Assembly (NCBI RefSeq): GCF_041146395.1
Contig: NC_090989.1
Location: forward strand, 50,308,501-50,372,500
Length of the DNA: 64,000 bases
Source of the DNA: Eulemur rufifrons
Taxonomy: Eukaryota; Chordata; Mammalia; Primates; Lemuridae
Reading direction: 5' to 3'
Of the stretch, positions 13,085 to 24,844 are shown in pieces; positions within the stretch are counted from its first letter, which is position 1; each line of letters opens with the position of its first letter. Position numbers and translations under genes: made by a program. The notes below the pieces were generated by a model, which had not been told where the DNA came from, made no database searches, and saw only the letters and a list, made by a program, of their open reading frames with translations.

Positions 13085-14725
13085 TCCTGGTAACACACAA
13101 AACATAAAATTTATCATCTTAAACATTTTTAATTATACAGTTTAGCGGGATTAAATAAATTTGTAATGTTGTATACCATCACTGCTATCCATCTCTAGCA
13201 TTCTTTTTCATCTTGTACAATTGAAATTCTATACCTATTAAACAATCACTCCCATCCACTCCCCATATCCCAGTCCCTGGCAACAACCATTCTTTCTGTC
13301 TTTATAATTTTGATGACTCTTAATATAATATTTTTCTTTTTGTGACAGGCTTATTTCACTTAGCACAATGTTCTCAAGATTATCCATATTGTAGCGTATG
13401 TTAGAATTTCCTTCTTCTTTAAGATTGAATAGTATTCCATTGTGTGTATATAATTGTGCTTACCCCTTTGTCATTCAATGGCTTCATACAGCTTCAAGTT
13501 ACTGTCCAGTGTCTTTTCATTTCACCCTGCAGGACACCACTGAGCATTTCTTACAGGCCAGGTTTAGTGGTAACAAGTTCCCTCAGCTTTTGTTTATCTG
13601 AGAATGCTTTAATTTCACCCTCACTTTTAAAGGACAGTTTTTACTGCATATAGGATTCTTAGCTGACAGTTTTTTGTTTGGTACTTTGATTAATCCATGT
13701 ACTACCTTCTGCTCTCCAAATTTATTGATAAGAAATATACTGATAATCTTATTGAGGTTCACTTGTATATGAGGTGTCACTTATTTCTTGGTGCTTTCAA
13801 GATCCTCTCTTTGTCTTTGTCTTTCAAAAGTTTCCTTACAATGTGTTTCCATGTGAGTATCTTTAAGTTCTTCTGGCTTGGAGTTTATTGTACTTCTTGG
13901 ATGTTAATATTTATGTCTTTCTTTGAATTTGGGGAGTTTTCAGCTATTATTTCTTTAAATATTCTCTCTGCCTTTTTTTCTTTCTCTTTTTTGGTTTTTG
14001 GTGGGGGAAACTCCAAAATGCATATTTTGGTCTGGTTTAGTACTTCACAGGTTCTTTAGTCTCTATTCACTTTTCTTCATTGATTTTTCTTTGTTTCTCA
14101 TACATAATCATTTCCATTGTTCTATCTTCAAGTTCACTGCCTGCTCAAGTTTTTTCTGTCTACTCAAATACTTGAATACCTGTAGTGCATTTCTTATTTC
14201 AGTTATTGTATTTTTCAGTTCTAGTATTTCTTTTTGGTTTCTTTTTACATTTTCTACTTCTGTACCAATAATTCCTTTGTACTCATACATTCTTTCCTTG
14301 ATTTTCTCCACATCTTCCTTTACTTCTTTGATCATCTTTAAGACAGTTGTTTTAAAGTCTGTCTAGTAGATCTGTCATCAGGTGTTTGTCAGGGCTGATT
14401 TCTGTTGATCTTGTGTTTCCTTTGAATGAGCTATACTTTCTTTGGTTTTTCTTAATGCTTTATGACTTTTTGTTGAAAACTGAATATTTGAATGTAATAA
14501 TGTAACTATAAAAATAATATTCCCCCTTCTCCCTCTTCCCAGGGTGTGCTAATTTTTGTTAATATTTTTCTTTATCTTATTTTTATTGTTGTAAGCTGTC
14601 TTTATTCTAAGGATCAATCTGAAATGTAAACTTGGGGTGTTCTCAGTCTTTTCTGAACCTGGACCTTTTGCTAAGTACATGCTGTCACTTTCTAATTCCC
14701 CCACTATGTTCATAAATATCCTAGA
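13085..14725 (-). repeat. antisense L1/HAL1-type element
   Basis: The plus strand is antisense L1 text throughout. The segment 13085-13480 is the 3' portion ('acttagcacaatgttctcaa', 'gaatagtattccattgtgtg'). From 13490 it switches to the ORF1-side region ('caggccaggtttagtggtaa', 'cctcagcttttgtttatctg', 'tttgttgaaaactgaatatt'). The direct junction of ORF1-side and 3'-side text, with most of ORF2 absent, suggests either a HAL1-type half-L1 or an internal deletion. The ORFs of 120 and 122 residues at 13697-14366 are antisense shadows. Confidence 0.75.
14108..14335 (-). pseudogene. L1 ORF1p coiled-coil remnant
   Basis: The minus strand keeps 75 uninterrupted codons that read as a charged heptad-like helix: repeated K/E with I, L and V spacing, and the stretch 'EILELKNTITEIRNAL', which is typical of the coiled-coil region of L1 ORF1 protein. 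ORF1p is the RNA-binding chaperone of L1 retrotransposition. It lies inside the antisense L1/HAL1 element at 13085-14725, is bounded by stops and has no RNA-recognition domain left, so it is a dead fragment. Confidence 0.7.
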
Positions 14726-15470
14726 CCTTAATGCCTGGCTCCCAAAAGAATAAAAATAAAAAAAAAAAATGTAGGTAGGCAGGGCATTAGCTCTTTAAAT
14801 TCTCTGAAAATTACTTCAGCTAGAGGTTGTGTGGCTTACCACTATGAGAGATGTGCAATAACAATGTCTACCTGCCTCTTTGTATGCCCTTCTGTGATCA
14901 AAAGCAGCAACGATCAAAGTGCAGATCTTAAATATTTGGAGAAACAGAGTCCTTTTTGTGCCCCCCGGTCCTGCTAGTTATGTGTCAGCTACCCCAAGAA
15001 CATGTGCACATCTGCTTTCCTTGGGGTTGGAGATGGGGGATGGGTAGTGGAGGTGAATTTGACTTAAATTAACTGCATGTCCAAGCCTTCTCGTCAAAGT
15101 TGCAAGCCTTCAATAAACTCCTGAGTTCCAAAATAATTACATTAGACAGATTCTGCCAGTGCAATTGTTATCTAGGTGGAGAACCAGATTCTTGGTACTT
15201 CCTATTCTACCATCTTCTTCTAAGCTACTTCTGTGTGAAGAGAAAATTGGCCCAAGAAGTATCTCATTACTTGACTGATTGGTCAGGGATCTGAAGGAGC
15301 AAGATTAGAACCTGGAAAGAAGAGGGTAAGGGGAAATAGCATGTGGGTGGACTGTATACCAGATACCACACAATTCAGTAGTGGTTGACAAGAAAGAATG
15401 ATGAAATGGACTCAAAGTTGTAGGTGAGACATCAATTTAGAGATTACACACTGCAATAATAGGACAAAAT
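14726..15470. other. unassigned sequence
   Basis: A short A run at 14752-14769 could be an old poly(A) tail. Nothing else is recognised here. The frame at 15100-15294 has no domain. Confidence 0.3.
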
Positions 15471-15474
15471 CCAT

Positions 15475-16030
15475 CAGAATGCATAATTCAATGGCCACTT
15501 TGTGGTACTATATCCCCATTAGATAAAATGCATAGGTCTTTGAACCAAGAGGAGGAATTAGGAGTGACCCTACTCATCATTATCATCTTCAGTCCTAATA
15601 TCCTGCTTGTAATTTATGTTTCCCATCCTCTCTTACCTCGACTCTTTAAATCTAGATGTTTTAGATCCCAGAGGAATGAAATTTCCACCAGAGTGTACAG
15701 TAGAAGTCCAGCTTTTTAAAAAATGCCATGACTGTTACCAGTCTGGGGCTCTTATTCCAGTAAACCAGTAGTCAAAGAAAGGAATTACCATATGATCAGG
15801 AACAATTGACCCTTGTCATAATTAGGAAGTAGGGTAGCTACTACATAATGAAAGCTGGGAGGAGTATAACTGGCACTCAGGTCATACACTGGGATAGCTA
15901 CATTAAGTAGAGCAACTTTGTAAGCTGGGAGTGAAAAATAATTTTCATTTTTGTTTGTCTGACATTGGCCCCATGGTTACTTCCTTAGATTTTACCGCAT
16001 CCATATGGGCAAAGGGCAAATAAGATCACA
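15475..16030 (+). repeat. MaLR/ERVL-type internal fragment
   Basis: The text 'gaaccaagaggaggaattag', 'caattgacccttgtcataat', 'gggtagctactacataatga' and 'ctgggaggagtataactggc' follows the internal region of MaLR elements as I remember it. These are non-autonomous ERVL relatives that keep a decayed pol-like strip. It is full of stops, and no LTR is visible next to it. It is an ancient genomic fossil with no coding capacity. Confidence 0.5.
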
Positions 16031-16425
16031 CTGGCAATCGAGATGTCTGGAAATCTAGAAATATTTTCCAAATTTTCTAAACTAGATATATCTCTCAGAA
16101 TTCTTGAATGACCCTAAAAAAGAAGCAGTAACCACCAACAAGCATGATAAAGATTTTATCTCCTGATAACACTGAAAGAATAGGGATTCTAGTTAGAATT
16201 TTTTAATTTAGAAAATTATCAAGATATAAAATGTATTCCTTCTATATACTGTCATGTTATGGAAAAAATTCCTACATAGCATCTGTCTAAATATCATATA
16301 TAGTTTTACTTCCCCTGGTACAAGTGGTACTAGAACACCAGATCTACCAAATAAGAGACTCAATTAAAATTGCAAAAATGCATGTAAAATACTAAAATAT
16401 TTTCCTTAAAATTTCTTTAAGTATG
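16031..16425. other. unassigned sequence
   Basis: AT-rich text without a recognised feature. Confidence 0.3.
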
Positions 16426-16426
16426 T

Positions 16427-16475
16427 GACACACACACACACATACACCCATATATATATATATATATATATATAA
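16427..16475. repeat. compound microsatellite (CA)n then (TA)n
   Basis: An interrupted (CA)n run at about 16430-16446 passes into an uninterrupted (TA)n run of about 12 units at 16451-16474. Confidence 0.95.
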
Positions 16476-16649
16476 TTTTTTATACTCAGAAAAAAATCAA
16501 CTCTCATTTATTAGGAATTTTGTTTTAAAATATTTTCTAACATGTTGGAAGTCATTTTTGCTTTTATTCATGATTTCACATATTTTCAACTACATCAGAT
16601 ACTTGGAAAAAGATGGACCTATGTTTAAAAGCTAGCTTGAACTGATTTA

Positions 16650-16835
16650 TCTAGGTATGTCACCTTTGGCAAATTTCTTAAATTCTTTGGCCCTCAGTTT
16701 CTTTACCAATATTATCAATAATATTGGTATTATTCTTTATCAGTTATAGTCCCTCCCTTACATGATTCTTATTAGTAGCAGATGAAATAATTTATGCAAA
16801 ATACCTAGCACATAGGTGGTACCAGGTGGATTTTA
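16650..16835 (+). repeat. MIR SINE
   Basis: Sense MIR landmarks: 'gtcacctttggcaaatttct', 'ccctcagtttctttaccaat' and later 'aaatacctagcacataggtg'. The middle contains a short AT-rich expansion. Confidence 0.65.
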
Positions 16836-17179
16836 TTTTGTTAAAAATAAATAATTACTCAATATATCCTATGATTTGATATTTTTGAAAAATTTGATCA
16901 ATGATTCCCAGAATTATGTCATATATAAAGTGTACAGAGTTTATAGTGTTTCTTTGTTATCCACTGAGTACAGGTATCTATTGTGAGACTTCCCATGTCC
17001 CATCCTCGTAGATACACCTTGCAGGCATTTTTTGTAGGCTCAGAGGGTGTACAGTTTCTTTCTGCTACTCTCAACTTCCCAGTAGTAGAGAATATCTCTG
17101 TGGTTTGTTTGAGAAGTACCTGATCTGCCCACTTGTTTCCAACTGCTTTTCTTAACCCCCCACCACCATACCTATGTAT

Positions 17180-17480
17180 TAATTAGGAATATCCTAAGCT
17201 GGGAGTAACAGAAACCCAAAATGATAGTGGCTGAATTTTTATAAAAGTATAATTCTCTCTAATGAAAAATATCAGAACAGGGTAGTCCAGAAGCGATAGG
17301 CTATATCTGCTATATAGAATTTTTCTACCATGTTGTTCTTGCTTGCATGGCCACCATTACCAAGATGAGCTCATGGTTCAAGATGGCTGCACTGATTTCA
17401 GTTATCATGGCTACATCCAGGAATACATTAGAGGCAAAGAATTAAAGGAAAAAGGTACAGGTAAACCTACATAGAAGGAA
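17180..17480 (+). repeat. ancient mammalian dispersed repeat, family not named
   Basis: The text 'ctgggagtaacagaaaccca', 'gatagtggctgaatttttat', 'gttcttgcttgcatggccac' and 'ttcaagatggctgcactgat' follows a common old mammalian repeat also suggested at 36400-36830. There is no coding content. Confidence 0.5.
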
Positions 17481-18945
17481 AATGGCTAAATCTGATATAT
17501 GATATTCTACTTGTATTACCTTAGACACAATTTATTCACACATCCAAACCTGGTTTGCAAAGAAGGGTAGGAAATAAAGTTATTTTTCTGGGAAGAAATG
17601 ACTAGAACTAAAAAGCAGAACTATTACTATGGAAGAAGGAAGAAAGAGATATTGTGGAAAATTAACAGTATCTGGAATGACCCACCACAAACGGCCTGAT
17701 TTAGCCTAAAAATTATCTAAATCTTCCTCAAGGCTTTGACTTATAGAACATAAAAATCAGTAAGGTGTGCAGACAATTTCCACCTTCTGCCCTTCTTCAT
17801 ATCTCCTTTGAGGCACTGAACAGAAGCAGGTCTCCTTCATGAATAAAGAAAATTCAAGGGGGAAATGAAGCTTCAATTAACATCTGAAATATTATGGAAT
17901 TATATATGTCAAGTGGCTGACTTAAGTACGCAACAAGTACTCAATAAGAAATAGGCATTATAAATTATTATCCTGATTAGTCCAGGTTATTATACAAAGA
18001 ATACAATATTTTTTAAAAATCTATATAGTGATCCTGCTATTACCCTCAGAATCTCCCTGGTCTACTGTTACTGATATTTTATATTTAATTTTAAAGGAGA
18101 AAAACAAATGAATGAATACATAACCTTAAAACTCACAAAATTCTCCTTTATAGGCACATCTACCATCAGAATATAGCATTTTTTGTTCAATTTGTTTAAA
18201 TATCAATATAATCCAAACATGTATCTATGTTAATGACAATATGGTAGAGTGAAAAGGACACTGGACTAGGAGTCATCAATTAATGATTAAAAATAGTAAT
18301 ATTGCTTTTAGTTATTAGTTTTCTGAGCTTGGAAATGTTTTTTTTTGTTTGTTTTAATTTTAACACAAAACTTTCATCAACCAATCAATATATAATCTTG
18401 TTTTACGTCTGTTTCTATTCAAAGACACCTTATTTAATCTATAGGTGATTTATTAACATTGAACCCACAACCAACAACACTATAACTCATGCCTGAAGGA
18501 AGTGTCTGTAACACATGTATTTTCTCCATAAGTACATCACAGCCTTTTTGTGCTTAGAATCACTAAAGAGTACTTCAGAGTAATGCTTGGGGCCCCTTTT
18601 AAGCAGAAAATCACCAAAAAAGAAAAACCACAAAAATGTGAAAAATGTGGTACTAAATAGACCAGAAAAAGGACACTAGTTCATAGTATAAGATTTGAAA
18701 CAAGAAGGTGGAAATATTTCCTTATTCAATCTCAGCTAGCAACATGTGCATTGGCAATTCAAATTTTGCACCATTCTGTGTATGTGCATGTTCAGAAATG
18801 ACTGTAAAAAGTGCTTCAAGGATTAGTTTGGGGATTACCAATAAATTTTAGTGAGTAGTTAAACTTGCAAATACAGAATCCTCTAATACTGAGAATCAAC
18901 TATCTGGCTTACACACAACACTCCACACATGCAAACATACAAACT
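17481..18945. other. unassigned sequence
   Basis: AT-rich, with a possible weak MIR at 18245-18330. There is no supported gene or RNA. Confidence 0.3.
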
Positions 18946-18949
18946 TATA

Positions 18950-19625
18950 TAATACTCATATTTTAATGGCAGTAAATTATTCCATGGCATGGGAACACCA
19001 TATTTATTTAACTGTAGATGAATGTATGTTTGCACTATGTCAATATTTCCTTTTGAATATTTGGGTTGATTCCAAATATTTTATCATTATTGCAATAAAT
19101 ACATATGTACACATCTTCAAAACATTCATATTTATAGAAATTTTTAGAAAGTGGCACTGCTGGATAAAAGATCAGGGTTTTTTTAATTTGAATACATAGC
19201 TCTTTTAAAATTACTCTCTAAAAAGACTAGAGCAATTGACACTCTAATTGGAAAAATATAAAAACACTAATTTAGGAGGAAACTTAGTTTTCCATGCTTC
19301 ATTTGTAAAAGTAAGAATACATCAACTTCACAGACTTGTAACAAATACGTGAAGTAATATGCATGAAAATATCATATATGGTTAAGTGCTACCTTTCCAT
19401 GTACTTGAAATTGCTCTTTATGAGTATTCCATTAAAACAATGAATCAATTTTTAAGAATTTTTCTAATGGCCTTCTGATTATTTGCATTTATTATTATTA
19501 TATCCTTTTGGATCTTTTCTATAAGAGGAAGTAACTTTGCCTTTATATATTTTGTTGAGTTATTCTATTTTTATTTAAGATTATAGCAAGATAAATTTAT
19601 CCTAATTTGAATAGCCAAATAATGA
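18950..19625 (-). repeat. antisense L1 fragment (ORF2 3' region)
   Basis: The plus strand shows antisense text of the last part of ORF2: 'tggcatgggaacaccatatt', 'tttgggttgattccaaatat' and 'gtggcactgctggataaaag'. The frame at 18966-19199 is its shadow. Confidence 0.75.
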
Positions 19626-20761
19626 TTAAACATGTAGTTGAATATATCACACTGTCTTTCTACTTTCTTAGACACTTGTATTTTTCCCAAACATTTTCAG
19701 TTAAACATATTACATGAACTCATTTAAATTGTACAATTCAATGAATTTTAACAGTTATATATACTCTTAAAACCATTCATTACCACAATCAAGATACAGA
19801 ATATTTCGTGTTCCCAAAAGAATTTTCTTATACCCTTATGTAGTCAATGCCTTCCTCCACCCCAGAACCCAGGAAGAACCATGATGTGCTTTTGGTCACT
19901 GTGGATCAGTTTGCATTTTATAGAATTTTATGTAAATGAAATTATATACTATGCACTTTTGTCTATCTGCCTTCTTTCACTGAGCATGCTATTTTTGATA
20001 CTCATATATGTTGAGTGTATGCCCAGTACTTTTTTATTGCTAAGTAGTCTGCCATTTTTTTGAATATACTATCATTTTGATTATCCATTTACACAGTGAT
20101 GGACATGTGAGTGTCTTCCACTTTGCACCTATTTGGAATAAGCTGTTATGAGCATTGATGTACAAGTCTTCGTGTGTTCATATGCATTTATCATGAAATT
20201 GCAGGTTACTGTGGGAGGTGCATATTTAACTTTACAAGGAAAATACCAAATAATTTTCTGAAAGTGTTGTGTCATATCTTATTATTTAAGTTAATGTGTA
20301 TATATTAATAGTATTTCATTGTGGATTTATTTTGCATTGTCCTGACAAGTGATGCTAAAAATGTTTTTATGTACTTTTTAGCCATTTATATATTTTTTAA
20401 ATGCTTATTTAAATATTTTGCCTAATTTTTATTAGGCTGCATTCTTATTATTGAATTTTAAGAATTCTTTACATTTTTAGCATAAGTTCTTTGCCATATA
20501 AATGTATCAGAAATATATTCTTTCATTTTGTGGCTTACTTTTTCATTTTTAGAATATAATGATGTCTTTTGAAAACCATTTTTTTATTTTTATAGAAGTC
20601 CATTTATTATTATGTACTTAATGTTTTATGCTTTTTGTTTCTTGTATAAGAAATGTCTGTCTTATTTTTTCCTGGAAGTTTTATAGTTTTAACTTTTACA
20701 TTTAGGTCTACGCTCCTATTCAAGTTAATTTTTCTGAGTGGTATGATGTGAGACTTGAGGG

Positions 20762-20850
20762 TATATATATATATATATATACACATCCTCAAGTATATTT
20801 ATACATCAAAATAAATATATATAAAATATATATATATTATATATACCCCT
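20762..20850. repeat. (TA)n-rich simple sequence
   Basis: A (TA)n run of about 9 units at 20763-20780 is followed by imperfect TA-rich text to about 20846. It lies within the antisense L1. Confidence 0.9.
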
Positions 20851-21833
20851 CCAGATGTTCCAGTACTATTTTTTAAATACCCTTTCCTCATTGAATTGCC
20901 TTACCATATTTCTCAAAAATTAATTTGTCATATATATGTTGGTCTATTTCTGAACTGTATACTGTTTAATCCATCTATATTTGTCTTTTTACCACTATTA
21001 CAGTTAGCTTATTTATTGCAGCATTAGTAAATCCTTGAAATCAGATATTTTGAATTTTCTAATTTTGTTCTTTTTTATAAATTGTTCTATTTATTCTGTT
21101 TGCATTCCCATATAAACTTTATAATCAGCCTGTCAAAATCGAGAGTTTTGTAGTCTTTTATTTCCTCTTTTTAAATCACACACCTTTTACTTATTTATTT
21201 TTGTTTTGCTAAAATTGCTAGTACCTCCAATAGAAGTCATGACATGCTTGCCTTGCTCTCACTCTTAGGGGGAAAACACTCAGCCTTTCCCCTTTAAGTA
21301 TAATATTAGCTACAAAATTTCCCTCAATGTCTTTTATCAGATTAAGGAAATTCCTTTAAGTTCTCAACTTGCCAAAAATTTGTGCCTTGAATGGATATTA
21401 ATTTGGTATCAGAGTGATATAGTTCTCATAAAATAAAATGATTTGAAATATATTCACTCCTCTATTTCTGAAACAATTCATGTAGGATTGGTATTCTTTA
21501 TTTCTGTCTTTTTTTTTTTTTTTTTGAGAATTTACCAGTAAGGATCTGAGATTCATTTGCACAAAAGTTTTAATTATGAATAAAATAGACTTAGTACATT
21601 AGAAATACTAAGAATTTGTATTTCTTCTGTTGTTAGCTTTGCAATTTTTATCTTTCAACAAAAATTTTTTTAGTTCAACTACAATGCTATATGTATTAGG
21701 ATAAAGTTTTTAGTAATATTTATTTACTTTTGTTTTAAAGTTTTTAATGTCTGTTTTAGCCTCCCCTCTTTCATTCCTGATATTGAAAGTATGGCTTTCC
21801 CTTTCTATTGTGATCAATCTTTCTAAGAGTGGA

Positions 21834-22160
21834 TGGCAAGTTATAATCTGTGGGAAAACCTGTCTTGCCACCTATTTGGACGTAACCCACAAGCTAAGAA
21901 TTGATTTTACACTTTTAAATAATTGAAAAAATGCCTAGCATAATATTCTATAATACACAAAAATTTATAAGATTCAAATTTTCATGTCAATAAAGTTTTA
22001 TTGAAACCCAACTGTGCACACTTATTTATGAATAGTGTACGTTTACTTTTATGTTACATCAATAGAGTTGACTATTTGTAACAAACATCTCAGGGCCAAT
22101 ATATATTATGCTAACATGTATAATATTTGCCCTTTCCAGAAAATATTTGCTAATATAAAT
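21834..22160 (-). mobile_element. hAT-Charlie-type nonautonomous element (MER5/MER58-like)
   Basis: The block 'tcaataaagttttattgaaa' followed by 'agagttgactatttgtaaca', with ends 'tggcaagttataatctgtgg' and 'gccctttccagaaaatattt', is the reverse complement layout of the MER5-group MITEs. A sense copy of this group lies at 53557-53787. It interrupts the L1 text between 'gatcaatctttctaagag' and 'atttggagttttatcaattt'. No transposase is present, as expected for a MITE. An 8-bp target duplication could not be confirmed. Confidence 0.65.
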
Positions 22161-22477
22161 TTGGAGTTTTATCAATTTTAGTGATGTTTCAAAGAGCTAG
22201 ATTTTGCTTTTATTGATTTTTCTCTATTGGGTATCTATTTTCTGTTTTGCTAATTTCTACTATTAGCTTCATTATCTCTTTCCTTCTACATGATTTTAAT
22301 ATAATTTTCTCCTTTTTTAGCTTCACAAGATGGAATCATTCCATATTTACTTTAGATTTTTCTTGTTTTCTAACATAAGCATAAGCTTTAAAAATATAAA
22401 ATTCCCTCTAAGCAAAGATAAGCTACAATCCACAAATTTGGAAATCTTGTGTTTTAATTTTTATTCAATATATTTTT

Positions 22478-22655
22478 TTCATGAGTGGATTAACAAAATG
22501 TGGTATATGTATACCACAGAATACTACTAAGCCACGAAGAAGGATGACTTAATGTTTTTTGCAACAATTTGGATGGAATTGGGGACCATTATCCTAAGTG
22601 AAGTATCTAAAGAATGGAAAAACAAACACCACATATACTCAAACTATTATTAAAA
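22478..22655 (+). mobile_element. younger L1 fragment, ORF2 C-terminal end only
   Basis: The sense text 'aacaaaatgtggtatatgta', 'ccacagaatactactaagcc', 'caatttggatggaattgggg' and 'ctaagtgaagtatctaaaga' is the last part of L1 ORF2 and is much better preserved than the antisense L1 around it. The same 'ctaagtgaagtatc' motif appears in the lemur L1 at 26309. The piece stops near 'tatactcaaactattattaa' with no 3' UTR and no poly(A) tail, which is unusual for a normal L1 insertion. Confidence 0.75.
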
Positions 22656-23079
22656 ATTCTTTGTGACATTTTTATTGTTGTTTGGAAATAAAATATTTAA
22701 TTCCAAATACTAAAGTCTTTTCTACATGTTATTGATTATTTATAATTTAATTCTGTTGTGTTCTGAGAATATAGTCTGTAATATTTTAGTATTTTGAAGT
22801 TTATTAAGACATGTTTATGGCCCACCATGAGGTCTATAGTGGTTACTGTTTCATGTGCACTTAAAATAGTATTCTTAAGTTGTTGGTTGTCGAATTCTGT
22901 AACTATAATTTAGCTAAATATGGTTGATGGATTTATTCTGATTTTTATATATTGATCTGATGCCTAGTTGAACTATTAATTACCAACAGACTTATTTTTA
23001 AATCTCTTATCATGATTGTATACTTAATGTATTTATCACTTTAGTTTTATCAATATTTACTTCATGTATATTAAGTTTT

Positions 23080-23473
23080 GTGCTATTGTTTAAATACGTC
23101 CCCTTCAAAATTCAGGTGCTGAAACTTAACAGTCAATGTGATTATATTAAGAAATGGGCCTTTTAAGAGATGATTACGTCATGAGGGCTTCTCCCCTTAT
23201 GAATGAGATTAAGGATCTTGTAAAAGAGGCTTCAAGCCGCATTCAGCTTTCTCTTGCCATTGCAATGAGGACACAGACTTCCTTTCCTCCAGAGGATACA
23301 GGCCCAGAGTACCATCTTGGAGGCAGAGAATAGGCTTCACCAGACACATGAACCTCTTGGAACTTTGATCTTATACTTCGCAGCTTCCAGAACTGTGAGA
23401 AATAAATTTCTATTGTTTACAAATTACCCAGTCTCAGGCATTTTGTTATAGCAGCCCAAAGGGGCTAAGGCAG
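23080..23473 (+). mobile_element. MaLR LTR (MST/MLT1 class), solitary
   Basis: It begins 'tgctattgtttaaatacgtc', carries 'tcatgagggcttctcccctt', 'atgaatgagattaaggatct' and 'gcttccagaactgtgagaaa', and ends 'gcccaaaggggctaaggca'. These are the hallmarks of MST-type LTRs, including the 'gtgagaaataaatttct' polyadenylation region. It sits inside the antisense L1, whose text continues on both sides. A short, imperfect gttt-type target duplication is possible. It is an ancient fossil LTR. Confidence 0.85.
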
Positions 23474-24189
23474 TTTATAGGTGTATATACATTTATAATT
23501 GCTATACTACTGTTGTTTTGATCCTTTTATTATTAGAAATGTCTTGTTTGTTGCTAACAAGATGCCTTGTCTTGATGCAAATGTTGCCCAATATTAATAT
23601 TTTCACTGTAATTTTTCATGCTTCTTATTGGCATTGTAATCAATTTTTCATTCTTTTACTGTCTTTATCTTTTTATTTAAGTACATCTCTTAAAGACAGG
23701 ATATCATTTGTTCTTGCTTTTTTACTCAATCTTTGATTCTGATTGGAACATTTAGTCTCTTTATGTATAATTATGGATTTATTTCAGCCTACCATTTTGC
23801 TATTCATTTTCTCTTTATCACATCTTTTTTTTCCTCTTCTCCATTTACTGTCTTCCTTAGTTTTAGTAACTATTTCCATTTTTCAATTTGCTTTCTAGCT
23901 ACAACTTTTTATATTTTTAATGACTTCAAGTGTTAAAATAATTCCCTTTCACTTATCCTAATCTATGCAAAGTTAATAGTGTAATATATAAAATAAAATA
24001 TAAGAAACTATGACAGTATATATCCATTTTATTCCCTCCACCAATGTTGAGTAATATTGTTGACATATGTAGTCAGTCAACGTATCTATTTATCTATCTA
24101 TCCATCCAGGTATAGGTATAAACCCATAAATAGTGTTATAATTTTTTTAATGGTCTAATGTATTTTAAGGAAATTATCAGAATATGTAT

Positions 24190-24548
24190 GCATACACATA
24201 TAGATAGCTAATAGATATAGATAGGTATAAGAGATTTATTATGGGAATTTGTTTATATTAACATTGTTATGCAGATTGAGAAGTCCCACTGTTACACCAA
24301 TCTGTAAGCTGGAGAACCAGTAAAGCTGGTGTTGTATTTCAGTCTGAGGCCAAAGCCTGAGATCTGGGGGGCTAGGGATAGAAATGGGGTGTGTGTGGAG
24401 TGGAGTGGGTCCTGGTTTAAGTCCTCCAGTCCAAAAGCCCAAGAACCAGGAGCTATTATGCCTGAGGGCAGAAGATGGATGTCCCAGCTCAAGGAGAGAC
24501 ACACCATTGGTTCTGTTCCTCTCGAGAATCCCGAGTAATACAACTATT
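24190..24548 (-). repeat. ancient dispersed repeat, inverse copy of the 4934-5400 family
   Basis: The text 'gagatttattatgggaattt', 'cagattgagaagtcccactg', 'gtaagctggagaaccagtaa', 'gtatttcagtctgaggccaa' and 'gatggatgtcccagctcaag', ending 'ctctcgagaatcccgagtaa', is the reverse orientation of the repeat at 4934. A (TATC)n-like patch lies just before it at 24088-24106. Frames at 24239-24569 on both strands are inside it. Confidence 0.7.
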
Positions 24549-24801
24549 TCAAGCAATACTTATTCATAATTTTAAAACTGTATACAAAGTAAAATTAGAT
24601 GGGAATTTTAAAACTGGGTAAAAGTTATACACTGAAAATAAAAAGTAAGCATATAACAATTAATAGAGGGGCTTTAATTTATTTTTTATTAAGATCTAAA
24701 CATGAAGAATATAACACAGTCAACTCTACTCTTTATAATTGTATTGGAGGTTATAATAAAATGTAAAAATTATATTTTTAATAGATATTCAACACAATAA
24801 T

Positions 24802-24843
24802 TTCTATCTACAGCTAGGTGCATTCTATCTACAGCTATGTGCT
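24802..24843. repeat. tandem duplication of 21 bp, two copies
   Basis: Copy 1 (24802-24822) and copy 2 (24823-24843) share 'ttctatctacagcta' and then 'gtgc', differing at about two positions. Confidence 0.9.
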
Positions 24844-24844
24844 C

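Larger units (their letters stand above)
19690..24000 (-). repeat. large antisense L1 remnant, interrupted by three insertions
   Basis: Reading the plus strand left to right recovers L1 ORF2 antisense text in the correct order. Landmarks are 'actcatttaaattgtacaat' (3' end), 'gagcattgatgtacaagtct', 'ttctttgccatataaatgta', 'ttttatagttttaactttta', 'tctgaactgtatactgttta', 'ggggaaaacactcagccttt', 'ttggtatcagagtgatatag', 'taaaattccctctaagcaaa', 'catgaggtctatagtggtta' and 'gtacatctcttaaagacagg'. About 4.3 kb is covered, less the insertions at 21834-22160, 22478-22655 and 23080-23473. All frames in it are shadows. The copy is old and heavily mutated. Confidence 0.85.

Noticed and set aside
13697..14366. 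Two overlapping plus-strand frames of 120 and 122 codons
   Set aside because: They are the antisense of the L1 ORF1-side region; the meaningful frame is the minus-strand ORF1 remnant.
24239..24569. Cluster of four overlapping frames, up to 105 codons, with proline-rich text
   Set aside because: All lie in one ancient repeat copy in reverse orientation.
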